NCBI RefSeq assembly: GCF_001509555.1
Contig: NZ_LMAS01000001.1
Span: 720,620-784,619, forward strand
Direction: 5' to 3'
Length of the DNA stretch: 64,000 nucleotides
Source: Bacillus sp. FJAT-29937
Lineage (GTDB): Bacteria > Bacillota > Bacilli > Bacillales > Cytobacillaceae
Shown here: positions 47,032-55,986 of the stretch, piece after piece
Layout of the letters: each line of letters begins with the position of its first letter
Numbering within the stretch: position 1 is the stretch's first letter
The notes under the pieces: model-generated
Databases searched by the model: none
The model's input: only the letters and a program-made list of their open reading frames with translations
Told to the model about the DNA's origin: nothing
Translations under genes and position numbers: made by a program

Positions 47032-48690
47032 TTATATTCCATTTTCACGTTGAAGAAGATCTACAATCTTTAACCCAACTTGAACAGATAGCATTTCCTC
47101 CGCATCTTTAAAATCCATGCCAGTAATCTCTTTTATTCTATCCAAACGATATACAACGGTTTTGTAATGGATATAGAGAACTTTAGACGCCTTAGCAGCA
47201 TTTTGTTGACATTCCAAAAAAACCTGCAGAGTCTTTAGGAGATCCGCTTGATTTTCTTGCTGGTAATTTAACAAATCCTTAAGCGATTGAGGAATAAATT
47301 GACTTAATTCTCCAGGGTCTTTAAAATGACATAAAAGACGAAAAATCCCTAATTCAGAAAAGGCTGTAATCGATTCCTTGCCATTTATCCTTTCACCTAG
47401 TTCTAATGCATCGCGAGCTTCCTTGTAACTTTCAGGAATGTCAATTACCCCCTTCGCTACGTTCCCGATACCCACTTGTAGGGAAATATCCTTTACTTGT
47501 TTTTCAATAAACTCTTGAATGCTTCTAGATGTGTCCTTTATATCACTCATCCATGCAGGATCATTTTTATAATTCTTCTTGACCTTCCAAAGAACGATGA
47601 CTAAATTACTCTTGCTTGTAATAATCCCTTTTGGCAAGTAATGATGAAGAGTCTCATATACTAACGCATGACTCCGGTCGGAAACAACCTGCTTATTCCC
47701 ATACTCTTTAAGCTGATTTATTTTGAAGACAACAGCCACAAATGAGCCTTCAAAATCCCAGCCGATTACATTCGCTTTCTCGTGGATTGATTGAAGTGAA
47801 TGGATTTTCCCACTAATAAGCTCATCAATTAAATCATTTTTAAACTTCTTTTCAACCTCAGCTACCGCAAATTGTTTCACTAACTCAAGAGATAAGGAAG
47901 TTGCAGCATTCTCAACCGCAATTAAATCAAGTTCCTGTAATGATTTATTCATCTCTCCAATTAACAAATAAGTTTTTACATGATGCAAAGTCTCAATCGG
48001 AACGACTATTTGATGACCCATTACGTTATCTAATTGCGGATATTTCACAATTTGCCGATAGTGCGGGAACTTTATTCCTGCAGTCTGTTCATAGAAATGG
48101 ACCTTTTCAATAATTTGAAATGATGATAGACAAGGAGTTGTTGAAACAATACAATGAAAATTTCGGTCAAATAAGGCAACTGGGTTACCGATTAATTTCT
48201 CTAACGTATCAATAATTTTTTCTAGTCCTTTATCAGCAAGTGACAATGCTGTAAAGCGATCATGAATTTCTTGATAATAATTTAACTTTGTTACTTGTTT
48301 ATTAAAGAGTTCATCCATTACAGGATACATGACATCAACAAATGGAATTTCCTTCGGCAGCTGAATGATTGGTAAACCTAGTTTCTCGCTGAGCCGGATC
48401 AGGGATTCAGATATTTCCTTTTCCACTATTTTAACGACAAGCGTACTTACTTTTTTCTCCACTAACCTCACGATGAATTCCTTTTGTTCCTCTTCATCTA
48501 AAGAACGAATGGAATAAAGGCTAGTTAAGATTACCTCCCCGCCCTTTATCCAATCAACAATATCAGGTCCTTCCATGATCGTGATGCCCTTAATATTATT
48601 GACCAAATAACGGTGTCCCCCTAAGACAACTGCGTCTTTCATGGATTCTATATTTAATAAATCTGTTACTTTAAATTCCTTAAATTCCAT
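47032..48690 (-). CDS. PucR-family transcriptional regulator (copy 1)
   Basis: The 552-residue protein has an N-terminal PucR domain (about residues 8-125), a central GAF-like/GGDEF-like region, and a C-terminal PucR-type HTH_30 (LLKTLQVFLECQQNAAKASKVLYIHYKTVVYRLDRIKEITG). PucR proteins control purine/ureide catabolism in bacilli. It is separated from the permease operon by a terminator. It reads towards the allC promoter and is the nearest candidate regulator of that operon. Confidence 0.92.
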   Translation of the reverse strand: MEFKEFKVTDLLNIESMKDAVVLGGHRYLVNNIKGITIMEGPDIVDWIKGGEVILTSLYSIRSLDEEEQKEFIVRLVEKKVSTLVVKIVEKEISESLIRLSEKLGLPIIQLPKEIPFVDVMYPVMDELFNKQVTKLNYYQEIHDRFTALSLADKGLEKIIDTLEKLIGNPVALFDRNFHCIVSTTPCLSSFQIIEKVHFYEQTAGIKFPHYRQIVKYPQLDNVMGHQIVVPIETLHHVKTYLLIGEMNKSLQELDLIAVENAATSLSLELVKQFAVAEVEKKFKNDLIDELISGKIHSLQSIHEKANVIGWDFEGSFVAVVFKINQLKEYGNKQVVSDRSHALVYETLHHYLPKGIITSKSNLVIVLWKVKKNYKNDPAWMSDIKDTSRSIQEFIEKQVKDISLQVGIGNVAKGVIDIPESYKEARDALELGERINGKESITAFSELGIFRLLCHFKDPGELSQFIPQSLKDLLNYQQENQADLLKTLQVFLECQQNAAKASKVLYIHYKTVVYRLDRIKEITGMDFKDAEEMLSVQVGLKIVDLLQRENGI

Positions 48691-48784
48691 CAGTATTTGT
48701 CCTTTCGATAGATTAATACTGCAAATGATTCCTCTTAACTATACAGTATAAAAAAAGCGCAACACATTTAATAATATAAAAATA

Positions 48785-48828
48785 ATCAAAAAGGGCAAAA
48801 GAGAAAACCTCTTAAGCCCTTTTTGTCA
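48785..48828 (-). terminator. Terminator of the allH-permease operon
   Basis: AAAAAGGGC...GCCCTTTTT stem, 18 bp after the permease stop. Confidence 0.85.
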
Positions 48829-48845
48829 TTTATTCATCGTTTTCT

Positions 48846-50237
48846 TCATCCATTACGCACCGTTTGGTTTTTTTCTAATTCTATATCTAAAGCTGTTATT
48901 TCCTTTTTTTGTTTACTATCCTCAGTCACACTGACACGTTCCCAATTGACGAGGTTTTCTAAAAGAAGGGCTAAAATGATTCCCATTAGTAATCCACTGC
49001 TAAGTAGAGGGCGAATGACGCTCGGGATTGTTTCAAAATAAGACGGAGGCAATGTCATAATCACGATTCCTACAAACAATGGAATTGCTGAACGATAGGC
49101 ATTATTCGCTTTAAACTCCACCTGCTTGAAAAAATTCATCGACGAATTCAGTAGTAATAAATACGAAACAAACAATGCTGCGCTTCCCACACTCAATGGC
49201 AATTGTGAGAAAAAGTGGCCAATCGGCGGGATTAGCCCCATAACTAAAAACATAAATCCACCGAGAACAAATGGAAGTCTTTTCAATATACCCGTTTGAC
49301 TAAGGAAGCCAATTGACGAAACATAAGGTGAATAAGGGACAAGACCAAATAAACCAGAAATAGCCGTAAAAAAACTTGTAATGACAAAGGATGCTCTGTA
49401 CTCCGACTTCTTAGTCTGTACATTGTACATGCCCTCAGTTCCCTTTAATGATCCAAATGTGTTTGCCGAGTTTAGTAATCCAGCTAACACTGTCGTGATA
49501 ATAATTCCTGCATCCCAAGCTGGTTTCCCTAATGGAAATAACTCCAAGCTATATGATGATGCTTGGCTAACCGAATCTTGAGATTGAAAAATAAGCGAAT
49601 AGGCAACCCAACCAATGATGATACCAATCAATAAGCCGTAACGACGAATACTTGGCGGTGCTTTAACACTGATGATAATGACGATAATTGCCGTAATGAT
49701 GGATAATAAGGAAATAGATAAATCAATGTGTGCACCTTGAGGTTGATTACCAAAGGGAATACCAAGCATCCCTTTCAAAAAGATGCCAATCAACTGGCAT
49801 CCAAATAAAAACATAAACACACCCATTGCTGCAGGGTTAAATAGTTTAGCTAGGTGTGGACCTACACCACTAACACCAATGATAAAAGTCAAAATGGCAG
49901 ATATAATAATTCCAACAGTCAAGCTGCCTCCAAGGACAGACATCGGCATCCCTTGTGCTGAGGCGGTCGTACATAGAGTCAGGATCACTCCCCACCAAAG
50001 TCCTGATTGCCCTTCCATGATTGCGCGTCTATGACCAATGAAAGCTTGCACGATACAGGCTAAGCCAGTCACTACAAAGGAAAGCTGTAATAAATTCACT
50101 ATTTTAATTGGGGGAAGTTCAAAAGCGGCACCGACTGTAATCGGGATAACAACTGTATTTGTGAAAATAAAAAAGAGCCACTGTAATCCCGAAAACCAGT
50201 TACTTGATTTTAATAACTCATTATTAATAACAATCAC
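48846..50237 (-). CDS. NCS2 purine permease (YbbY-like)
   Basis: The 463-residue protein of 12-14 TM segments resembles E. coli YbbY throughout (SGLQWLFFIFTNTVVIPITVGAAF, GHRRAIMEGQSGLWWG, LNSANTFGSLKGTEG, RPLLSSGLLMGIILALLLENLVNWER). YbbY lies in the E. coli allantoin regulon and is a putative purine/ureide permease. The start is probably GTG at 50237, though its ribosome site (AGAGGG) is close. It is 26 bp behind allH. Confidence 0.85.
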   Translation of the reverse strand: MIVINNELLKSSNWFSGLQWLFFIFTNTVVIPITVGAAFELPPIKIVNLLQLSFVVTGLACIVQAFIGHRRAIMEGQSGLWWGVILTLCTTASAQGMPMSVLGGSLTVGIIISAILTFIIGVSGVGPHLAKLFNPAAMGVFMFLFGCQLIGIFLKGMLGIPFGNQPQGAHIDLSISLLSIITAIIVIIISVKAPPSIRRYGLLIGIIIGWVAYSLIFQSQDSVSQASSYSLELFPLGKPAWDAGIIITTVLAGLLNSANTFGSLKGTEGMYNVQTKKSEYRASFVITSFFTAISGLFGLVPYSPYVSSIGFLSQTGILKRLPFVLGGFMFLVMGLIPPIGHFFSQLPLSVGSAALFVSYLLLLNSSMNFFKQVEFKANNAYRSAIPLFVGIVIMTLPPSYFETIPSVIRPLLSSGLLMGIILALLLENLVNWERVSVTEDSKQKKEITALDIELEKNQTVRNG

Positions 50238-50263
50238 ACCCTCTATATAGTAATAAATAATTC

Positions 50264-51208
50264 TTAATCGACTGCGGCTTTAATACCTAACAAAATGCCA
50301 GCTAACGTATCTGCTCCAGAAGTATGTCCAATTTGTTTCATTTCTTTAAGAGCTAGCGACATGTCAGGTCCATGTGATTGATCCATTACATCACACATCT
50401 GAATAAGATGTGAATGAAACTTCCTTTCAACTGCGTATATTAAATATTCAAAGGCAACATGCGTTGTCCTGTTCCTGCCGTCTTCTAATAAGTATTTTTT
50501 CAGTTGCCGGGTAAAGGCTTTGTTTGTTCCCTCAAATGAAGAAAGAATTGCACAAATCCCGGTTATAATATCATCGCCGCTTGGAGTAAGGCCAAGGCCC
50601 CTTCCAATCCAATAATCAAATACTGATTTAGCATTTATTGAATTATCACCACTTGCAAGTTTCCGCAATTCATCTAATTGTTGAATGATGACCGAAGCCT
50701 CTTTATTAGTGGCAGAATCGGAATTTATTAAATAATTGATTATCGCTGCTTGATCTTCTTGCGTTTCTGCTATTCCTATTCGCCAATCATTTTGCAAAAG
50801 CCTTCTCGCAACGACTTGAATATTATTTTTCAAGTTATTCAAATTGTACATTTTTGATTGGATAGCATGATTCATCAATTCAGCTTTGCCTAACGCAAGT
50901 ATTATTCCATCCGTGAAAACAAGTCTATTTGATAACTTATCCCAATGAACAGTTTGGTTTGCCCTAATTTGTCGAGTAAGCATTTGTATATGTTCCTGTT
51001 CTAATGCGATCCCAAATGGTGCCATGCCATTTTCCAGTCCACCAGCATGGACAAGATGATGACCGAAGCTTAAGTTAAAGCTATTATTAAATATACTGTG
51101 GACATACCCTTTAGGATGGTTACTTACAATTGAATGAATTCCATCACTTAAAGCATATGCATTCCACAGTTGTTCATCATATTTATTCATTCCTGTTGAA
51201 TAAATCAA
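50264..51208 (-). CDS. allH: DUF2877 protein, AllH (YlbF) - oxamate carbamoyltransferase component
   Basis: The 314-residue product contains the DUF2877 signature GLGLTPSGDDIITG near residue 215 and SGADTLAGILLG at the C-terminus. The E. coli homologue YlbF is the third component of the FdrA-YlbE-YlbF oxalurate-splitting enzyme. Here it is detached from allF-allG and paired with the YbbY-like permease. TTG at 51208 follows GAGGTGAG. It is divergent from pucR copy 2. Confidence 0.85.
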   Translation of the reverse strand: MIYSTGMNKYDEQLWNAYALSDGIHSIVSNHPKGYVHSIFNNSFNLSFGHHLVHAGGLENGMAPFGIALEQEHIQMLTRQIRANQTVHWDKLSNRLVFTDGIILALGKAELMNHAIQSKMYNLNNLKNNIQVVARRLLQNDWRIGIAETQEDQAAIINYLINSDSATNKEASVIIQQLDELRKLASGDNSINAKSVFDYWIGRGLGLTPSGDDIITGICAILSSFEGTNKAFTRQLKKYLLEDGRNRTTHVAFEYLIYAVERKFHSHLIQMCDVMDQSHGPDMSLALKEMKQIGHTSGADTLAGILLGIKAAVD

Positions 51209-51409
51209 TCAACTCACCTCAAAACTAACTTTAATATATGCTTTAAAATGACAAGAGTCTTCTTAAAAACTTTTCTATAATCTCTATTACCTTAGTGTAA
51301 ATGATAAACAAGCCCGCTGTCATTGTTCATAATAACCAAAAAATCATTTGATTTTTGTTAACAATTAACGTAAAATACATTTGCGAAGCTTTTAAATGAG
51401 GGGTAAAAC
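51209..51409. promoter_or_regulatory. Divergent regulatory region allH / pucR2
   Basis: Contains the palindrome TTGTTAACAA (51355-51364) 45 bp before the pucR ATG, and ATAACCAAAAAAT at about 51331-51343, which partly resembles a B. subtilis PucR box (WWWCNTTGGTTAA) read on the other strand. Confidence 0.5.
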
Positions 51410-53056
51410 ATGAAAACAATGAATGATTTATTTATATTAGAAGGCATGAAAGAAAGTGTAGTCTTAGCAGGTCACAGAGGACTCACACGGAATGTTCAAT
51501 TTGTTAATATATCTGATACACCTGATGTCATCCGATTTTTAGATAGCAATCATCTGCTTCTGACAACTGGATATGCTTTCAGTGGTGATATTCAACAATT
51601 TTCTGCATTGATTAAACAAATGCACCAATTAAATTGCTCTGGCATTGTCATCAAAATTAACCGATTTTTAAAGGAATTGCCAACAGAAATTAAATTACTT
51701 GCTGATGATTTAGCTTTTCCCATTATCGATCTTCCTACAAAGCATACTCTAGGGGAAGTTTCCCGTCATATTTTGAATTACTTAAATGATTCCGAAACCG
51801 AACAGCTTTATTACGCCCTTCATGTTCAAAAAGAGTTTTCTGATATGATGATAAAAGGATATAGTTTGACCGCGCTCATCGAACAATTAGGTCATTTCCT
51901 TACACGCCCTACCCTTTTATTAAATCATCGGGGCGAAAAAATCGCCTATAGTCATGATTTCCGAATGGATTCAATGAAAATTGTAGAACAAGAAGTGATC
52001 CAAAAGGTCAAAGAAGACTTAGTTGCAGCTAGAGAAGGAACTACATTTGTCATTCCATCAAAAGAGCATCTATCCATTTCTACCTTTCCTGTACAAACGA
52101 AGAGGCAATACCCCAGCATGCTCGTCATAATAGATTCTTTAACTTTGCCTTATCCTTCTTCACAAATGGCAATCGAACAGGCAGGCAATGTTATTTCCTT
52201 CACAATTATTAAAGAACAGGCAATTGAAGAAAATTCAAGAATATTAAAAAATAATTTCTTTGATGACCTGATCGAAATGAGAATTCATTCAGATGAAGAG
52301 ATTTTAAGCCGTGCAAATTATTATGGATTGAAAGAAAATATGGATAATATTTGTATAATCTGCTCCATTGATCCACAAGGTCAAAATTATCAAGCTTTGC
52401 AATTATATGAGAAAAAAGCCGGAGAGTTATATAATAGTATTTACGATCAGCTCGAGGATGAAATCATTCATGGTGAAATGGAAGCCATTTTATTTTCGAA
52501 GGAAAAATACTTTGTCATGATAATGCAATTCTCCAATTTTAGTGAAACAGATTTAAATAATGTAACAGAATTTATCACAAGCTGTCAAAACAGTTTACAA
52601 GGTGATTATTCAACATCTTTCGGGGTAAGTAATGCCGTTCATTCTCTCAGAGATATTCCAACAGCTTATCACGAAGCTGTAGAAGCAATCATGAACGGTT
52701 ATGAAATGAATAAGCAAGGATTCATAAACTTCTATAAAACGAAAGATCTTGAAGAATTACTTAATGCCATTCCGAAAAAAGATCTAAGAGCGCTTTACGA
52801 AAATACTTTAAAGACGCTCGCGTATCCCAAGACGAAAGAAGATCAGGAATTAGTAAAAACGATCCAAGTTTTCCTTGATTCCCAATGTGAAATTTCCGAG
52901 ACGTCAAGAAGATTGTTTATCCATAGAAATACTGTTAAATACCGGATTGAGAAAACGGAAGAAATGCTTAATTGCTCATTTCGCGACCCTGCAGATTCAC
53001 TGCGAATTCGTGTTGCGTTAATTATTGGAACCATTCTTAATGAACACAATCAATAA
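51410..53056 (+). CDS. pucR: PucR-family transcriptional regulator (copy 2)
   Basis: The 548-residue protein has the same layout as copy 1: PucR domain (about residues 5-125), central sensory part, and C-terminal HTH (TIQVFLDSQCEISETSRRLFIHRNTVKYRIEKTEEML). The two share fold and length but are clearly diverged in the middle, suggesting different effectors. It is divergent from allH-permease and converges on the allantoinase genes. Confidence 0.92.
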   Translation: MKTMNDLFILEGMKESVVLAGHRGLTRNVQFVNISDTPDVIRFLDSNHLLLTTGYAFSGDIQQFSALIKQMHQLNCSGIVIKINRFLKELPTEIKLLADDLAFPIIDLPTKHTLGEVSRHILNYLNDSETEQLYYALHVQKEFSDMMIKGYSLTALIEQLGHFLTRPTLLLNHRGEKIAYSHDFRMDSMKIVEQEVIQKVKEDLVAAREGTTFVIPSKEHLSISTFPVQTKRQYPSMLVIIDSLTLPYPSSQMAIEQAGNVISFTIIKEQAIEENSRILKNNFFDDLIEMRIHSDEEILSRANYYGLKENMDNICIICSIDPQGQNYQALQLYEKKAGELYNSIYDQLEDEIIHGEMEAILFSKEKYFVMIMQFSNFSETDLNNVTEFITSCQNSLQGDYSTSFGVSNAVHSLRDIPTAYHEAVEAIMNGYEMNKQGFINFYKTKDLEELLNAIPKKDLRALYENTLKTLAYPKTKEDQELVKTIQVFLDSQCEISETSRRLFIHRNTVKYRIEKTEEMLNCSFRDPADSLRIRVALIIGTILNEHNQ

Positions 53057-53057
53057 A

Positions 53058-53106
53058 AAAAGAAAAACCAAACCCCTGGAAATACGGGATTTGGTTTTTC
53101 TTTTAT
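53058..53106. terminator. Bidirectional terminator
   Basis: AGAAAAACCAAA...TTTGGTTTTTCTTTT between pucR2 and allB. Confidence 0.85.
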
Positions 53107-53109
53107 TGC

Positions 53110-54462
53110 TTATGCATTAACTTTTGTTTTTTCGCCTTCTATAATTCTTCCATTCTCAAAAACAACTTCACCATTGACAATTGTCGTTTTGACCTTTCCT
53201 TTAAATGCCATACCAACATAAGGTGAATGTTGATGACGGTAGAATAAGTCTTCCTTCTTTAGTTCGAAGGTTTCGTTTAAATTGATAATGGCTAAGTCTG
53301 CATCGTATCCAGCTTCAATTTTCCCTTTACTTGAAAGACCGAATAATTTCGCTGGGTTTTCAGCAGTTAATTCAACAATTTTTTCTAAAGGCAGATTGCG
53401 TTTGAAATGCCCTTCAGTCAACATAATATTTAATGTTGATTGCGCACTAGAAATACCACCCCATCCTTCGAAATAGTTGTCTGTAATTGTTTTCATAGAT
53501 GCAGGTGCTGGTGAGTGGTCAGAAGCGATGACGTTAATTTCACCATTCGCTACAGCAACCCATAGGTCTTCGACTTCTTCTTCGTCACGCAATGGAGGGC
53601 AGCATTTTGCTAATCCGCCTTTTTCTTCTAAATCTTTTACAGTTAAAGCAAGATAGTGCGGGCAAGTTTCGACCGTAATATCAACGCCTCTTTGTTTTGC
53701 TTCTGTAATAACTTCCACTACTTTTCTGCTGCTCGCATGAACAACATGAAGCTTACAGCCCGTTGCTTCAGCATAAGAGATAATTCTTCTAACTGCTTCA
53801 ATTTCAGAAATAATCGGTCTTGATTCAACAAAATCCCTTGCGGACGTTTTGCCTTCACTTTGTTTTTCTTTTGCAAGCTGATCGCAAATAACTGTGCTTT
53901 CAGCGTGAACTGCCAATAACGAACCGAAAGAGGCAATCTCCTTCATGCCTTTGAAAATCGTTTCATCATCAACATGATTAAAGTCGGCAATTCCGCTTGG
54001 TGACATGAAGGCTTTAAAGCCAATAACACCATTTTCGTGCAACTCTTTAAGGTCAGCAATATTTTCTGGTACAAGTCCGCCCCAGTAATATGGATTTACG
54101 ATAGACTTCTCATCAGCACAAGCTTTTTTCAAATCTAAATTCGCTTTATTGATTGTTGGAGGCGTGCTGTTTAGCGGCATATCGAAGAATGATGTTGCCC
54201 CGCCAGCAGCTAAACTTCTGCTTCCTGTTTCAAGGCCTTCCCATTCTGTTCTTCCAGGCTCATTAAAATGAACATGTGTATCAATTAATCCTGGAAGAAT
54301 ATGTAATCCTTCTGCATTAATTTCTTTTTCTGCAGCTGCTTCAATAGCTTTGCCAACAGAGACTTCTTGAATTTTTCCGTCCTTTATTGCGATATCACCT
54401 TTGACAGTTGATTCTGCAGTTACAATTGTACCGTTTTTGATAATTAAATCATATGTAGTCAT
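53110..54462 (-). CDS. allB: Allantoinase, PucH type (copy 1)
   Basis: The protein has 450 residues from the ATG at 54462 (GGGAGAG upstream). It is a dinuclear metal amidohydrolase: His63/His65 (DTHVHFNEPGRTEWEG), carboxylated Lys150 (GFKAFMS), HAES, HVVHASS and ASDHSP. It opens allantoin to allantoate. NEPGRTEWEG and FKAFMS match B. subtilis PucH, whereas the adjacent paralogue has E. coli-type motifs. It lies 90 bp behind the second allantoinase. Confidence 0.92.
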   Translation of the reverse strand: MTTYDLIIKNGTIVTAESTVKGDIAIKDGKIQEVSVGKAIEAAAEKEINAEGLHILPGLIDTHVHFNEPGRTEWEGLETGSRSLAAGGATSFFDMPLNSTPPTINKANLDLKKACADEKSIVNPYYWGGLVPENIADLKELHENGVIGFKAFMSPSGIADFNHVDDETIFKGMKEIASFGSLLAVHAESTVICDQLAKEKQSEGKTSARDFVESRPIISEIEAVRRIISYAEATGCKLHVVHASSRKVVEVITEAKQRGVDITVETCPHYLALTVKDLEEKGGLAKCCPPLRDEEEVEDLWVAVANGEINVIASDHSPAPASMKTITDNYFEGWGGISSAQSTLNIMLTEGHFKRNLPLEKIVELTAENPAKLFGLSSKGKIEAGYDADLAIINLNETFELKKEDLFYRHQHSPYVGMAFKGKVKTTIVNGEVVFENGRIIEGEKTKVNA

Positions 54463-54552
54463 ATTTCTCTCTCCCAAACCATTTTTTAAACCCTTCGCCA
54501 TTGCCGATCGCGGGCAACAGCAAAGGGTATTTATATATAGGGCTTTAAAGAA

Positions 54553-55908
54553 TTATTTTGCTGAAATAAGTTTCCCGATAGGACTTCCAACAATTCCTTC
54601 TTCTAAATCGAATACAACATTTCCGCGAACAATCGTTTTTGTTACACGACAATCGATTTTTCTGCCCTCATATGCACTATGTTTGTTTTTGTAATATAAG
54701 TCTTCTCTCTTCACAACATAAGATTGATTAGGGTCAACTAAAATAATATCTGCATCTTTTGAAACAGCAATTTCACCTTTGTGAGTAATGTTAAATCGTT
54801 CAGCCGGATTTGTTGCAATTAAATCAACAAACTTATGAACTGCTAAACCGCGTTGTTTCACTGCTAAATCAAACATAAGATCGACATTATTTTGCGCGCC
54901 GCTAATTCCGCCCCATGCTTCCCAAAGATTTCCTTGTTTTAAATCCTCAGTACATGGAGAATGGTCAGAAGTTAGCCAGTCGATATTTCCGTTAAGAAGC
55001 TCGTCCCATAATTTTGCTTGATCTTCTGCTTTTCTGATTGGAGGCTGACATTTGGCTCTAGGACCAATCTCATCAACTTGTTCCGCTGTAAACGCAAAAT
55101 AGTGAGGACATGATTCAACTGTTACATCTACACCTTCTGCACGTGCTTTCAAGATTGCTTGAACAGCCTCTGAAGTACTAATGTGCACTAAATGTAATTT
55201 ACAACCAGTTTCTTTAGCAAAAAGGATGGCACGCTGAACAGCTTCAACTTCCGTAAAAACAGGGCGTGATTCCGCATACTCTACTCCAGAGTTCTTGCCT
55301 TCTCTTGCAAACTCTTTAGAAAGTCCTGATGTAACCGATGGATTTTCCGCGTGAATACATAGCAGCTGATCTAATTCCGCTAATTTTTGCATGCCTTTAT
55401 ACAATGTATAATCATCCACATGTGTGAAATCACCTGGTATATCACTAGTGATATCAGATAAGAAGCATTTAAATGCAAGGACACCCGCATCGGCTAATTC
55501 TTTCAGCTTCTCCAGGTTTTCTGGTACAAGACCTCCGTAAAAAGCATAATCAACATAGTTTTGATTAACAGCCGCTTCTAATTTCAGATCTAAAGCTTCT
55601 TTATTAATCGTTGCCGGAAGTGCGTTAAGCGGCATTTCAACATAACTTGTTGTTCCGCCAGCAGCTAATGATTTGGATCCTGTTTCAAATCCTTCCCATT
55701 CAGTACGGCCAGGTTCACTAATATGAACATGTGTATCAATCATTCCCGGCATAACATACTGTCCACTTGCATCGATAACTTCTTTTGAATCGTCAGTGAT
55801 TTGTTCTGCAATGCAAGAGATTTTTTCATTTTTAATTCCAATATCAAGTTTATAAACACCGTCACGCAATACAACATTTCCGCCTTTAATAACTAAATCA
55901 TATGCCAT
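54553..55908 (-). CDS. allB: Allantoinase, E. coli AllB type (copy 2)
   Basis: The protein has 451 residues from the ATG at 55908. Metal ligands are His60/His62 (DTHVHISEPGRTEWEG), Lys147 (FKCFLSD), HAEN, HLVHIST and TSDHSPC. FKCF, the HISEPGR motif and EAWGGISGAQNNVDLMFD match E. coli AllB more closely than PucH. It lies between the NCS1 permease and the PucH-type copy. An 18-bp perfect palindrome sits 32 bp before the start. Confidence 0.92.
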   Translation of the reverse strand: MAYDLVIKGGNVVLRDGVYKLDIGIKNEKISCIAEQITDDSKEVIDASGQYVMPGMIDTHVHISEPGRTEWEGFETGSKSLAAGGTTSYVEMPLNALPATINKEALDLKLEAAVNQNYVDYAFYGGLVPENLEKLKELADAGVLAFKCFLSDITSDIPGDFTHVDDYTLYKGMQKLAELDQLLCIHAENPSVTSGLSKEFAREGKNSGVEYAESRPVFTEVEAVQRAILFAKETGCKLHLVHISTSEAVQAILKARAEGVDVTVESCPHYFAFTAEQVDEIGPRAKCQPPIRKAEDQAKLWDELLNGNIDWLTSDHSPCTEDLKQGNLWEAWGGISGAQNNVDLMFDLAVKQRGLAVHKFVDLIATNPAERFNITHKGEIAVSKDADIILVDPNQSYVVKREDLYYKNKHSAYEGRKIDCRVTKTIVRGNVVFDLEEGIVGSPIGKLISAK

Positions 55909-55939
55909 GATAATTCCCCTTTCGTTTATCAAAGAGATT

Positions 55940-55957
55940 TTTTAATTCGAATTAAAA
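55940..55957. promoter_or_regulatory. 18-bp perfect palindrome before allB copy 2
   Basis: TTTTAATTCGAATTAAAA is perfectly symmetrical, lies in the 78-bp spacer between the NCS1 permease and allB copy 2, and lacks a T run typical of a terminator. It is a candidate operator. Confidence 0.5.
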
Positions 55958-55986
55958 CAAGACTTTATTCTTAACAATTTTCTTTA

